This document shows positions 1 to 7,892 of a stretch of DNA of 64,000 bases, in pieces. The notes below the pieces were generated by a model. The model worked only from the letters and a program-made list of their open reading frames with translations. It did not search any database and was not told where the DNA came from. Every line of letters begins with the position of its first letter. Position 1 is the stretch's first letter. A program made the position numbers and the translations under genes. The DNA comes from Couchioplanes caeruleus (lineage in GTDB: Bacteria > Actinomycetota > Actinomycetes > Mycobacteriales > Micromonosporaceae), in NCBI RefSeq assembly GCF_003751945.1, contig NZ_RJKL01000001.1, positions 4,464,001 through 4,528,000 on the forward strand, given 5' to 3'.

Positions 1-1001
1 TCGCCGGCGAGGTAGAGGCTGCTCGCAGTGGCATAGACGGTGTCGCCGTCGGCGGCGACCGTGACCGCGTCGCCGCTGCCGAGGACGGGCTTGGTCAGGT
101 CGAACGTCAGCACACTGAGCAGCGAGCCGCCGGAGTAGTCCGACGGCCGGCTGACCCGCCCGCAGTCCGTGGCGCCCTTCGACGTCGTGCCGCCGGTGGT
201 GACTTCCCAGGACGGCAGCCAGGCCGCGACGGAGGCCCGGTCGATCACCTTCCGCTGGGCCTTGATCCGCTCGTCGTCGTCCCACGCGGCCGGCTGCTCC
301 GGGAACGTGATGCGCGGGTTCGAGCGCAGGACGATGCGGGCGGTGCTGCCGGTGAGGCGGGCGTCGACCAGATTGCCCTCGGTCCGGTACCGGCTGACGA
401 TCCGTGGTGGCCCGGAGATGTCGACGGAGATCAGCTCGGGCTTCGTAGCGGCTGGCATCATCCTGGAGTCGGGCGCATAGCCCATCCAGCCACCCGGGAC
501 CAGGACGAGTGCCACGTCGCCGGCGAGGAGCAGTTCGAGCGGGCCGCCGCCTTGCCGCAGTTGCAGGTCCAGCTTGCCGGTTTGCGTACGGGTGGCCGCG
601 TCCACCACGCGCAGGGCGCCCCGGTCGACCGTGACGATCCGGCGCCCGTCGGTCTTCACGATGTCCGGCTCGTCGGCGTCCCGTTCGTGGTTGTTCGTGC
701 CCGAGTATTCCGGTGGGGCGCCCGGAGCCTTGGCGGCCACACCGGCGCTGTCGGCCATGGTCCGGGAGCCGAACGGCATCGTCTCGGGCATCGCGGCGGA
801 ACCCGGCAGCCCGTACGGTCCGACGCTGGCCTTGGCCGCCCGCTTCAGATCCGCCTCGAGCTGTTCGCACGAGTCGAAGGCGACCAGCCGCATCGGCCCC
901 GGTACGGGCGGCGGCGGAGTGGGAGGCGACGATTTCGCCGTGCATCCGCTGAGCGGGAGCGCGAGGGCGACGGCGGCACAGAGCAGTGAGCGGCGCGACA
1001 T
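1..1001 (-). CDS. Secreted beta-propeller-domain lipoprotein (3' end beyond window)
   Basis: The reading frame opens with ATG at 1001 and is still open at position 1. The first 19 or so residues form a lipoprotein signal peptide with an Arg-Arg start and the lipobox LSGC, so the mature protein is probably lipid-anchored outside the membrane. A spacer rich in Pro follows, then a segment containing YSGTNNHERDADEPDIVKTD and a run of propeller-like strands (RIVTVDRGALRVVDAA). That pattern fits the family of secreted proteins with a C-terminal beta-propeller (Pfam Beta_propel). No enzymatic residues are recognisable; the family's role is unknown. The gene lies 36 bp downstream of the AsnC-type regulator on the same strand and could be co-transcribed with it. 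The family call rests on motif memory. Confidence 0.7.
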   Translation of the reverse strand, partial: MSRRSLLCAAVALALPLSGCTAKSSPPTPPPPVPGPMRLVAFDSCEQLEADLKRAAKASVGPYGLPGSAAMPETMPFGSRTMADSAGVAAKAPGAPPEYSGTNNHERDADEPDIVKTDGRRIVTVDRGALRVVDAATRTQTGKLDLQLRQGGGPLELLLAGDVALVLVPGGWMGYAPDSRMMPAATKPELISVDISGPPRIVSRYRTEGNLVDARLTGSTARIVLRSNPRITFPEQPAAWDDDERIKAQRKVIDRASVAAWLPSWEVTTGGTTSKGATDCGRVSRPSDYSGGSLLSVLTFDLTKPVLGSGDAVTVAADGDTVYATASSLYLAG

Positions 1002-1037
1002 GGGGGTGGGACGCAGCGTGACCGTCCCGGGTTCCGG

Positions 1038-1490
1038 CTAATTCGTCGTGGGCACCGGTGTCGGCGTCTCGACGAGCCGGGAGAGCACGACCATGCTGCG
1101 GGTCGAGGTGACGAACGGTTCGGCCCGCAGCCGTTCGAGGGCCTGCTCGAGGTGCCCGATGTCGGAGGCCCGCAGATGCACGAGCGCGTCGGCCTGCCCC
1201 GAGACCGTGTACGCGCCGACCACCTCGGGATGCCGCCGGGTGGCGACGGTGATCTGAGCGGGCGTGGTGCGGCCGGTGCAGAACAGCTCGACGAAGGCCT
1301 CGGTGGTCCATCCGACGGCGGCCGGTTCGATGACGGTCGTGAATCCCTTGATGACGCCGCTGGTGCGGAGCCGGTCGACCCGCCGCTTGACCGCCGGGGC
1401 GGACAGCGAGACCTTCGCACCGATCTCAGCATAGGAGGCGCGGGCGTCGGCGATGAGCAGCGCAATGATTCGCTTGTCAACGGCGTCCAT
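1038..1490 (-). CDS. Lrp/AsnC family transcriptional regulator
   Basis: About 150 residues, the usual length for the family. The N-terminal helix-turn-helix reads DARASYAEIGAKVSLSAPAV, followed by KRRVDRL. The C-terminal ligand-binding RAM/ACT-like domain covers roughly residues 65-140. Such proteins bind DNA as dimers or octamers and respond to amino acids. It is divergent from the DDAH-like gene, whose start is only 73 bp away, so it very likely controls that gene and itself, with an arginine-related effector as the best guess. I chose ATG 1490, whose product begins MDAVDKRI as in homologues. An upstream TTG at 1517 would add nine residues. A GGAGG lies 13 nt before ATG 1490, a little far. 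Confidence 0.85.
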   Translation of the reverse strand: MDAVDKRIIALLIADARASYAEIGAKVSLSAPAVKRRVDRLRTSGVIKGFTTVIEPAAVGWTTEAFVELFCTGRTTPAQITVATRRHPEVVGAYTVSGQADALVHLRASDIGHLEQALERLRAEPFVTSTRSMVVLSRLVETPTPVPTTN

Positions 1491-1550
1491 CTGCAACGAT
1501 TCGCCTCCGACGAGCAAGGGATTGAGCTTTTTCGGTCGTCCCAGGGTACC

Positions 1551-1556
1551 TACCCT
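1551..1556 (+). promoter_or_regulatory. Putative -10 box (TACCCT) for leaderless ddaH-like transcript
   Basis: TACCCT fits the actinobacterial TANNNT -10 consensus and ends 7 nt before the ATG at 1564. Transcription would therefore start at or next to the A of the start codon. No ribosome-binding site precedes the ATG, which agrees with a leaderless mRNA. Confidence 0.5.
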
Positions 1557-1563
1557 TTACTGC

Positions 1564-2391
1564 ATGAGCCACACGGAGCGCTTGCCGCGAATCAGGACAT
1601 ACCTCATGTGTCCCCCTGAGCACTTCACGGTCGAGTACGCGATCAATCCCTGGATGGACACGACTGTCCCGGTTGATCCCGCTCTCGCGCTCAAGCAGTG
1701 GCAGATGCTCAAGGACACCCTGACCGACCTCGGCCACACCGTGCACGTCCTCGACGCCGTACCGGCCCTGCCCGACATGGTGTACGCCGCCAACGGCGCC
1801 TTCTCGGTCGACGGCAAGGTCTACGGCGCGCGCTTCAAGTACCCGCAGCGCGCCGCGGAAGCCGCCGCCCACCGGCAGTTCTACGTCGGCGGGCCGTGGA
1901 CCTTCGCCGACCCGGAGCACGTCAACGAGGGCGAGGGCGACTTCGCCTACGTGCCGGAGGCGCACGGCGGCCTGATCCTGGCCGGCCACGGCTTCCGTAC
2001 GGACCCGGCCGCGCACACCGAGGCGCAGGAGGTCCTGGGCCGCCCGGTGATCTCCCTGAAGCTGGTCGACCCGGCGTACTACCACCTCGACGTGGCCCTC
2101 GCGGCGCTCGACGACCGCAACGTCACGTACTTCCCGGAGGCCTTCTCGGAGTCCTCGCAGCAGGTCCTCGCCCAGCTCTTCCCGGACGCGGTCATCGCCG
2201 ACCGGGCCGACGCCGAGGCCTTCGCCCTCAACCTCGTCAGTGACGGGCGCCACGTCATCCTCAACCACGAGTCGACGGCGCTGGGCGAGAAGGTGCGCGC
2301 GGCCGGCTACACCCCGGTCTACGTCGAGCTGAGCGAACTCAAGCGCGGCGGCGGCAGCATCAAGTGCGCGGTCGCCGAACTGCGCCCTTAG
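1564..2391 (+). CDS. ddaH: DDAH-like amidinohydrolase (dimethylargininase/arginine-processing)
   Basis: A 275-residue protein of the amidinotransferase/DDAH superfamily, close to the length of bacterial dimethylarginine dimethylaminohydrolases. These enzymes release citrulline and an amine from methylated arginine; relatives hydrolyse arginine or other guanidino compounds. Visible landmarks are AANGAF near the N-terminus, the acidic loop EGEGDF, the YYHLD histidine segment and the nucleophile in GGGSIKCAV (about Cys268, seven residues from the end). The start at ATG 1564 gives the family N-terminus; the upstream extension overlaps the divergent regulator gene and lacks support. The neighbouring AsnC-type gene is its probable regulator. 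Exact substrate cannot be read from sequence: methylarginine, arginine and ornithine-pathway variants are all possible. Confidence 0.75.
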   Translation: MSHTERLPRIRTYLMCPPEHFTVEYAINPWMDTTVPVDPALALKQWQMLKDTLTDLGHTVHVLDAVPALPDMVYAANGAFSVDGKVYGARFKYPQRAAEAAAHRQFYVGGPWTFADPEHVNEGEGDFAYVPEAHGGLILAGHGFRTDPAAHTEAQEVLGRPVISLKLVDPAYYHLDVALAALDDRNVTYFPEAFSESSQQVLAQLFPDAVIADRADAEAFALNLVSDGRHVILNHESTALGEKVRAAGYTPVYVELSELKRGGGSIKCAVAELRP

Positions 2392-2431
2392 GGCAGGGCC
2401 TGGTGCGGGCGGGTGGTTCCTGCGAGGCAAG

Positions 2432-3010
2432 ATGGATCGCATGAGCGACGACACCCACACCGCAGACAAGCAGGAAGACGGCTCCGTCATCGTGGTGGGC
2501 CCCGACGGCCGCCCCATGGGCACGGTGGAGTCCGACGGCACGATGAAGGCCGAGGAGCCGGGCAATCTGATCGAGCAGCCCGCCAAGGTCATGCGGATCG
2601 GCAGCATGATCAAGCAACTGCTCGAGGAGGTCCGGGCCGCCCCACTCGACGAGGCGAGCCGGGGCCGGCTGCGGGAGATCCACCAGCGCTCGATCAAGGA
2701 GCTGGAGGACGGCCTGGCGCCGGAGTTGCAGGAGGAGCTGGAGCGGCTGTCACTGCCGTTCGACTCCGAGACCCCGCCCAGCGAGGCGGAGCTGCGGATC
2801 GCCCAGGCTCAGCTCGTCGGCTGGCTGGAGGGTCTCTTCCACGGCATCCAGGCGGCGCTGGTCGCCCAGCAGATGGCGGCCCGGCTGCAGCTCGAGCAGA
2901 TGCGCGGCGGCCAGGGCCGTCCGGCGCTGCCCATGGGCCCGCACGGCGTCATCCCCGGCATGCCGGGTCAGGGCGGCGACGGCACCGGCCCGACCGGGCA
3001 GTACCTATAG
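2432..3010 (+). CDS. bpa: Bacterial proteasome activator Bpa/PafE
   Basis: A 192-residue protein that matches the ATP-independent activator of the 20S proteasome of actinobacteria (DUF2587 family). Known members form dodecameric rings that open the proteasome gate for unfolded substrates. The conserved core is obvious: EQPAKVMRIGSMIKQLLEEV, then the helical segment AELRIAQAQLVGWLEGLFHG and QQMAARLQL. The protein ends in GQYL, the hydrophobic-Tyr-X motif that docks into proteasome alpha-ring pockets. The N-terminus is acidic and variable. Start choice is uncertain: ATG 2432 has GAGG only 4 nt upstream, while ATG 2441 has it 13 nt away. The gene's stop overlaps the stop of the convergent HAD gene by a few bases. 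Confidence 0.9.
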   Translation: MDRMSDDTHTADKQEDGSVIVVGPDGRPMGTVESDGTMKAEEPGNLIEQPAKVMRIGSMIKQLLEEVRAAPLDEASRGRLREIHQRSIKELEDGLAPELQEELERLSLPFDSETPPSEAELRIAQAQLVGWLEGLFHGIQAALVAQQMAARLQLEQMRGGQGRPALPMGPHGVIPGMPGQGGDGTGPTGQYL

Positions 3011-3814
3011 CCCGTACAACCGCTCCAGGTACGCCGCGACCCCGTCCTCGTCGTTGGTGAGCGCCACCTCGTCGGCGACCTCCTTGACGGCGGGATGGGC
3101 GTTGCCCATCGCCACGGAACGGCCTGCCCATGCCAGCAGGGGCAGGTCGTTCGGCATGTCACCGAAGGCGACGACCTCCGCGGCGTCGATGCCCTCGCGC
3201 TCGCAGAGCCAGGCCAGGCCGGCGGCCTTGGTCACGCCCGCCGCCGAGATCTCCACCAGTGCGGACGAGGACGAGTGGGTCGCCTCGGCCAGCTCGCCCA
3301 GCGTGCGGCTGACCAGCTCGGCGAACTCGTCCGGTCCGTGCTGCGCGGAGCGGGCCAGCAGCTTCACCGCCGGTGCCGTGGTGAGCTCTTCGGGCGTGCT
3401 CAGCATCCGTACCGCCTGGTGCTCGACGTCCCAGCGCAGGGGCCAGTTTTCCTCGTACCAGAAGCTTCTGCCGTTTTCGACCTCGACGGCCAGGGCGACG
3501 TCGGGCACGGCCTCGCGCAGCCGCTTGGTCACGTCGAGCAGCAGCTCGACGGAGAGCGGGGCGGCCCGCAGGATCTCGTCGGTGTCGGGGTCGTAGACCA
3601 CGGCGCCGTTGGCGCAGATCGCCGGCAGCGGTTCGGCCATCTGGTCGTAAAGCTGGCGCAGCCAGCGCACCGGCCGGCCGGTGACGAGCACGGCCGGCAC
3701 GCCGCGGTCTCGGAGCCGGTCGAGAACGTCGATGGTACGGGAACTGAGCGTGCCGTCGTCACGGATCAGAGTGCCGTCGATGTCCGAGGCGACGAGGCGG
3801 AATGGGGAATGCAT
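3005..3814 (-). CDS. HAD-superfamily (Cof-type) phosphatase, downstream copy
   Basis: A 269-residue haloacid-dehalogenase hydrolase of the Cof/type IIB kind, which dephosphorylate sugar phosphates, nucleotides or flavin phosphates. Motif I is DIDGT (nucleophile Asp11, acid Asp13). Motif II is in LVTGRP, motif III includes the Lys in VTKAAGL, and motif IV is GDMPNDLPLL. The C2 cap lies between motifs II and III. Its ATG (3814) shares one base with the stop codon of the upstream HAD gene (TGATG), so the two are translationally coupled. Both end in very similar text (DEV-LTNDEDGVA-YL), so they are tandem paralogues. The precise substrate is unknown. Confidence 0.85.
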   Translation of the reverse strand: MHSPFRLVASDIDGTLIRDDGTLSSRTIDVLDRLRDRGVPAVLVTGRPVRWLRQLYDQMAEPLPAICANGAVVYDPDTDEILRAAPLSVELLLDVTKRLREAVPDVALAVEVENGRSFWYEENWPLRWDVEHQAVRMLSTPEELTTAPAVKLLARSAQHGPDEFAELVSRTLGELAEATHSSSSALVEISAAGVTKAAGLAWLCEREGIDAAEVVAFGDMPNDLPLLAWAGRSVAMGNAHPAVKEVADEVALTNDEDGVAAYLERLYGL

Positions 3815-4626
3815 CACTGCGACAGTAGCCGGTCGAGATAGACCGCCACCCCATCCTCGTCGTTGCTGAGGGTCACCTCGTCGGCCACCGCCAGCAGCGT
3901 GGGGTGGGCGTTGCTCACGGCGACCCGGCGCCAGCCGGCCCAGGCGAACATGGGCAGGTCGTTGGGCATGTCCCCGAAAACCAGCACGTCCGCCGGGTCG
4001 ACGCCGACGGCCTGCGCAACTACGGCCAGCCCGGTGCCCTTGTCCACCTCCGGCGGGCAGATCTCGAGGTAGTTCTGGCCGGCTTGGGTGACCGTCGCCA
4101 CGTGCGGCGCCACGATGCGCTGCGCCGCGGCGAGCAGGTCGTCGACGTGCCGGTCGAACGAGCGGGCGAACGCCTTGATCACGTCGCCGGTGAGGCACTC
4201 GTCCCGGGTCCGCGGCTCCACCGTGACGGGGAAGCGCCAGGTCGGGTCGTAGTCACCCCAGAGCGGGGCGTCGTCGTGCTCCAGGGCCTCCACCATGACG
4301 GAGAGCGGCCCGACCTCGGCCTCGAGATCCTGTAGGACGACCGCCAGGTCGCGGCCGGGCAGGCGGGCGTTCCTGAGCAGAGTCCCCTCGTTCTGGTCGA
4401 TGACCCAGCCGCCCTGCGCAAGCACGAGGAAGTCGGCGGCGCGGATGTCGTTGCGGGTGAGCTCGGTGAGCCGCGGCCCCCGGCCGGTGGCGCCGACGAT
4501 GCGGATACCCGCGGCCCGGACCCGGTCCAGGACCTCATGGGTGTACGCGGACACGGTGTCGTCGCTGCGGACGAGGGTGCCGTCGAGGTCGGTCGCGATG
4601 AGCTTCGGGAGACCGGGGTGGGCCAT
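3814..4626 (-). CDS. HAD-superfamily (Cof-type) phosphatase, upstream copy
   Basis: A 270-residue paralogue of the gene it overlaps. Motif I is DLDGT (Asp13 and Asp15), motif II is GATGRG, and motif IV is GDMPNDLPMF. A good ribosome-binding site, GGAGG, sits 5 nt before ATG 4626, and a TAACGT box at 4677-4672 could be its -10 element. The protein is cytosolic by appearance, without signal peptide. It is separated from the upstream serS gene by a hairpin, so the HAD pair probably has its own promoter. Cap sequences of the two copies have diverged much more than the catalytic motifs, suggesting different substrates. Confidence 0.85.
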   Translation of the reverse strand: MAHPGLPKLIATDLDGTLVRSDDTVSAYTHEVLDRVRAAGIRIVGATGRGPRLTELTRNDIRAADFLVLAQGGWVIDQNEGTLLRNARLPGRDLAVVLQDLEAEVGPLSVMVEALEHDDAPLWGDYDPTWRFPVTVEPRTRDECLTGDVIKAFARSFDRHVDDLLAAAQRIVAPHVATVTQAGQNYLEICPPEVDKGTGLAVVAQAVGVDPADVLVFGDMPNDLPMFAWAGWRRVAVSNAHPTLLAVADEVTLSNDEDGVAVYLDRLLSQ

Positions 4627-4685
4627 CTGAACCTCCGAGGGTGGCGAACCCCCGCGGAGGGCGGAAGGAAAACGTTACACCGGAC

Positions 4686-4717
4686 CGGCTACCAGCGGCC
4701 ATGACTTCTGGTAGCCG
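4686..4717 (-). terminator. Hairpin terminator downstream of serS
   Basis: A perfect 10-bp inverted repeat, CGGCTACCAG and CTGGTAGCCG, separated by 12 nt, sits 17 bp beyond the serS stop codon. There is no U tract, as is common for actinobacterial terminators. Confidence 0.6.
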
Positions 4718-4733
4718 ATCGGTGTATTGCCCC

Positions 4734-5996
4734 TTACCGGATGGGTTCGAGCACGTCCCGGCCGCCCAGATACGGCTGGAGCGCCTTGGGCACGCGGACG
4801 GATCCGTCCGGCTGTTGGTGGTTCTCCAGGATCGGAATCAGCCAGCGGGTCGTGGCGAGCGTGCCGTTGAGCGTCGCCGCGGTCTGCGGCCGGCCGTCGG
4901 CGTCGCGGTAGCGGATGTTCAGCCGCCGGGCCTGGAACGTGGTGCAGTTCGACGTCGACGTCACCTCGCGGTAGCGGCCCTGCGACGGCACCCAGGCCTC
5001 GCAGTCGAACTTGCGCGAGGCGCTCGACCCCAGGTCGCCGGCGGCCACGTCGATCACCCGGTAGGGGATCTCGACCTTGGCGAGCATCTCCTCCTCCATG
5101 GCGAGGAGCTTGCGGTGCTCCGCCTCGGCTTCCTCGGGCTTGCAGTAGGAGAACATCTCCACCTTGTCGAACTGGTGGACGCGCAGGATCCCGCGGACGT
5201 CCTTGCCGTGCGACCCGGCCTCCCGGCGGTAGCACGACGACCATCCCGCGAACCGCTTCGGGCCGCCGTCCAGGTCGAGGATCTCGCCTGCGTGGTATGC
5301 CGCCAGCGGCACCTCCGACGTACCCACGAGGTAGAGGTCGTCGGCCTCGAGCCGGTAGACCTCGCTCGCGTGGCTGCCGAGGAAGCCGGTGCCCTCCATC
5401 GCGTCGGGGCGGACCAGCGACGGCGTGATCGACGGGGTGAAGCCGTGCTCGACCGCCTGGGCGATGGCCATCTGCAGCATGCCGAGCTGGAGCAGGGCGC
5501 CGACGCCGGTGAGGAAGTAGAACCGCGAGCCCGACACCTTCGCTCCCCGCTCGGTGTCGATCGCACCGAGCGCCTCGCCGATCTCGAGATGGTCCCGCGG
5601 CTTGTCGATCGCCGGCAGGTCGCCGACCTCACGGAGCACGACGAAGTCGTCCTCGCCGCCCGCCGGTACGCCGTCCTGCACCAGGTTGGGCAGGGCCATC
5701 TGGGCGCGGCGCAGGGTCTCGTCGGCCTCGCCCGCGGCGGCCTCGGCCGCCTTCACCTCGGCGGCCAGCTCCTTGGTGCGCGTGAGCAGGGCAGCGCGTT
5801 CGTCGCCGGAGGCCTTCGCGACCTGCTTGCCGAGGGACTTCTGCTCGGCCCGGATCGACTCGAAGCGCTGGGTGGCCGCCCGCCGCTCCTCGTCGGCGCG
5901 CAGCAGCTCGTCCACCTTCTCGGTGGACTCGCCGCGCAGCCGCTGGCTGGCACGGAACGGCTCGGGATCTTCGCGCAGCAGTCGCAGGTCAATCAC
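4734..5996 (-). CDS. serS: Seryl-tRNA synthetase
   Basis: A 420-residue class II aminoacyl-tRNA synthetase that charges tRNA-Ser, and tRNA-Sec where present, with serine in the cytosol. The N-terminus MIDLRLLRE and the long charged helical hairpin (about residues 25-105) are the tRNA-binding arm. Motif 2 appears as [20 protein letters not shown] and motif 3 as [20 protein letters not shown]. Length and order match bacterial SerRS. The start is GTG 5996, preceded 8 nt upstream by TAGGCT and without a ribosome-binding site, so the message is probably leaderless. The gene is divergent from osmC across 74 bp. Confidence 0.97.
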   Translation of the reverse strand: MIDLRLLREDPEPFRASQRLRGESTEKVDELLRADEERRAATQRFESIRAEQKSLGKQVAKASGDERAALLTRTKELAAEVKAAEAAAGEADETLRRAQMALPNLVQDGVPAGGEDDFVVLREVGDLPAIDKPRDHLEIGEALGAIDTERGAKVSGSRFYFLTGVGALLQLGMLQMAIAQAVEHGFTPSITPSLVRPDAMEGTGFLGSHASEVYRLEADDLYLVGTSEVPLAAYHAGEILDLDGGPKRFAGWSSCYRREAGSHGKDVRGILRVHQFDKVEMFSYCKPEEAEAEHRKLLAMEEEMLAKVEIPYRVIDVAAGDLGSSASRKFDCEAWVPSQGRYREVTSTSNCTTFQARRLNIRYRDADGRPQTAATLNGTLATTRWLIPILENHQQPDGSVRVPKALQPYLGGRDVLEPIR

Positions 5997-6004
5997 GATT
6001 GACG

Positions 6005-6064
6005 AGCCTACCGGCGTCGCCGATCGGTTCTCACCCCGATATGCCGCCCGGTATGGACTAGCGT
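6005..6064. promoter_or_regulatory. Divergent promoters for serS (-) and osmC (+)
   Basis: On the minus strand TAGGCT (6010-6005) lies 8 nt before the serS GTG. On the plus strand TAGCGT (6059-6064) lies 6 nt before the osmC ATG. Both fit TANNNT boxes placed for transcription to begin at the start codon. No -35 element is convincing on either strand. Confidence 0.5.
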
Positions 6065-6070
6065 CAAGCC

Positions 6071-6499
6071 ATGCCTATTCGCACTGCTTCCGCCCGCTGG
6101 TCGGGCAACCTCACCGAGGGCTCGGGAACCGTCAAGACCGGCAAGGGCGGTTACGAGGGGAACTACTCCTTCAAGTCCCGCTTCGAAGAGGGCGAGGGAA
6201 CCAACCCCGAGGAGCTGATCGGCGCCGCGCACGCCGGCTGCTTCTCGATGGCGTTCTCGAAGGCTCTCGCCGACGAAGGCTTCACCCCCACCTCGGTCGA
6301 GACCACCGCCAAGGTCCACATGGACAAGACCGACGCCGGCTTCAGCGTCACCCGCATCGAGCTGGAGACGGTGGGCGACGTCCCCAACGTGGACGCCGGC
6401 ACCTTCTCCAAGATCGCCGAAGCCGCCAAGGAGAACTGCCCGATTTCCCGCCTGCTCTCCCCGGGCGCACAGATCACCCTGACCGCCACCCTGTCCTGA
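6071..6499 (+). CDS. osmC: OsmC/Ohr-family organic hydroperoxide reductase
   Basis: A 142-residue member of the OsmC family, thiol peroxidases that reduce organic hydroperoxides with two cysteines. Both are present: Cys57 in [12 protein letters not shown] and Cys123 in [10 protein letters not shown], the spacing typical of OsmC. The N-terminal [17 protein letters not shown] segment is also family-typical. There is no signal peptide, so it acts in the cytosol. It is monocistronic in appearance: a likely leaderless promoter upstream, and a 47-bp gap to the next gene. OsmC fits better than Ohr because of the VHMDK and ENCPISRLL segments, but the subfamily split is not certain. Confidence 0.92.
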   Translation: MPIRTASARWSGNLTEGSGTVKTGKGGYEGNYSFKSRFEEGEGTNPEELIGAAHAGCFSMAFSKALADEGFTPTSVETTAKVHMDKTDAGFSVTRIELETVGDVPNVDAGTFSKIAEAAKENCPISRLLSPGAQITLTATLS

Positions 6500-6546
6500 G
6501 GCGGGGCTCCCGCGTGCTCCACCCGCTCCCGGGCGGGTGGAGCACA

Positions 6547-6909
6547 ATGGGCGGCGTGCCGGTCGAGATGAGCCGTGAACGCTTCGAAGAACTCGTCGGC
6601 GAGGCCCTCGACGAGGTCCCGCCCGAACTGCTCAGGATGATGAACAACGTGGTCATCCTGGTCGAGGACCTCCCGCCGGACGGCACCCTGGATCTGCTAG
6701 GCCTCTACGAGGGCACCGACCTCACGCGCCGCGGGTGGGACTACGCCGGTGTGCTGCCCGACCGGATCACCATTTATCGCCTCCCGACTCTCGACGTCTG
6801 CGACACCGAGGACGACGTCGTCGAGGAAGTCGCGATCACGGTGGTGCACGAGATCGCTCACCACTTCGGCATCGACGACGAGCGGCTACATGCGCTGGGC
6901 TGGGGATAA
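6547..6909 (+). CDS. Minimal zincin metallopeptidase (DUF1025-type)
   Basis: A compact protein of about 120 residues with the zinc motif HEIAHHFGIDDERLHALG near its C-terminus, an HExxHxxGxxD signature. This places it in the small 'zincin-like' metallopeptidase family (Pfam PF06262), common in actinobacteria and of unknown physiological substrate. Two His and the Asp would bind zinc and the Glu would act as base. Start choice is open: ATG 6547, GTG 6556 and ATG 6568 are in frame and none has a strong ribosome-binding site. It has no signal peptide and probably acts inside the cell. It follows osmC on the same strand, but no functional link is evident. Confidence 0.85.
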   Translation: MGGVPVEMSRERFEELVGEALDEVPPELLRMMNNVVILVEDLPPDGTLDLLGLYEGTDLTRRGWDYAGVLPDRITIYRLPTLDVCDTEDDVVEEVAITVVHEIAHHFGIDDERLHALGWG

Positions 6910-6962
6910 AGGTTGCCAACCGGCCTTACTCTCTGAGAGTCAACGCCTACAGGAGGACCTTC

Positions 6963-7697
6963 ATGCGCAGCGAACTGTTCTCGGCCGAAAACCTGGAGAA
7001 GGAGTCGGCGCAGCCGGGCCTGCGACTCCAGAACTCCAAGCTGCTCAAGGCGGAGCTGAACGGTGAGTTCATGGCCCGCGTCGGCTCGATGGTCGCTTAC
7101 CAGGGCCAGGTCCAGTTCGAAGCGCTCGGCTCGGGCGGCCTCGGCAAGTTCCTCAAGCAGAAGCTGACCGGCGAGGGCGTACCCCTGATGAAGGTCAGCG
7201 GCCACGGCGACGTCTTCCTGGCGGAGAACGCCGCCGACATCCACCTCATCGACCTCGAACCGGGCGACGGGCTGTCGATCAACGGGGCGAACGTCCTCGC
7301 CTTCGACTCGACCCTCAACTACGACATCAAGATGGTGCAGGGCGCCGGCGCGCTCTCCAACGCCGGCCTGTTCAACTGCGTCTTCTCCGGCTACGGCCGC
7401 ATCGCGGTGACCACCAAGGGCACGCCGGTGGTGCTGACCGTCGACCAGCCCACCTACGTCGACCCGCAGGCGGCGATCTGCTGGTCGGCCAACCTGCAGA
7501 CCGGCTACCACCGCGCCGAGCAGTTGGGCCTTGGCACGCTGCTGGGCCGCACCACCGGCGAGCGTTTCACGATGAGCTTCGCCGGCCAGGGGTTCGTCGT
7601 GGTCCAGCCGTCGGAGGAACCGCCGGGCGGCCTCGCCGGCGCGGCGCAGGGCCAGCAGCAGCAGGGCGGCATCATCGGCAACCTGCTGGGACACTGA
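6963..7697 (+). CDS. AIM24 family protein
   Basis: A 244-residue protein resembling the AIM24/DUF124 family, jelly-roll-like proteins named after a yeast mitochondrial biogenesis factor. Their bacterial role is unclear, though they are sometimes linked to stress responses. Supporting text includes LKAELNGEFMARVGSMVAYQG, LMKVSGHGDVFLAENAADI and the repeated beta-strand pattern through WSANLQTGY. The C-terminus is Gln/Gly-rich and ends IIGNLLGH, a possible membrane-binding tail. A strong AGGAGG lies 6 nt before ATG 6963. A long hairpin follows the stop, so the transcript ends here. Confidence 0.85.
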   Translation: MRSELFSAENLEKESAQPGLRLQNSKLLKAELNGEFMARVGSMVAYQGQVQFEALGSGGLGKFLKQKLTGEGVPLMKVSGHGDVFLAENAADIHLIDLEPGDGLSINGANVLAFDSTLNYDIKMVQGAGALSNAGLFNCVFSGYGRIAVTTKGTPVVLTVDQPTYVDPQAAICWSANLQTGYHRAEQLGLGTLLGRTTGERFTMSFAGQGFVVVQPSEEPPGGLAGAAQGQQQQGGIIGNLLGH

Positions 7698-7767
7698 TAA
7701 AGATCAAGTTCAACGGCTTCATGTCGTAGCTCGGTGGGTGGTGCAGGCCGTCGCTCACGCCGAGGCC

Positions 7768-7817
7768 GGGCCCGGAGATCCAATCGCCTAGCGGCTCATG
7801 AGCGGATCTCCGGACCC
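7768..7817. terminator. Bidirectional hairpin between aim24-like gene and pheA
   Basis: Two 14-base arms, 7768-7781 and 7804-7817, are complementary except at one position, with a 22-nt loop. The genes on either side converge, so one structure can stop transcription from both. The rest of the 195-bp gap shows nothing else. Confidence 0.65.
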
Positions 7818-7892
7818 TTCATTCTGCGTGAGTGGTCACCCTTCGAAGACCCACGAACAGTAGGGCTCGGCGGCTCGCCGTCGGCTCAGCGT

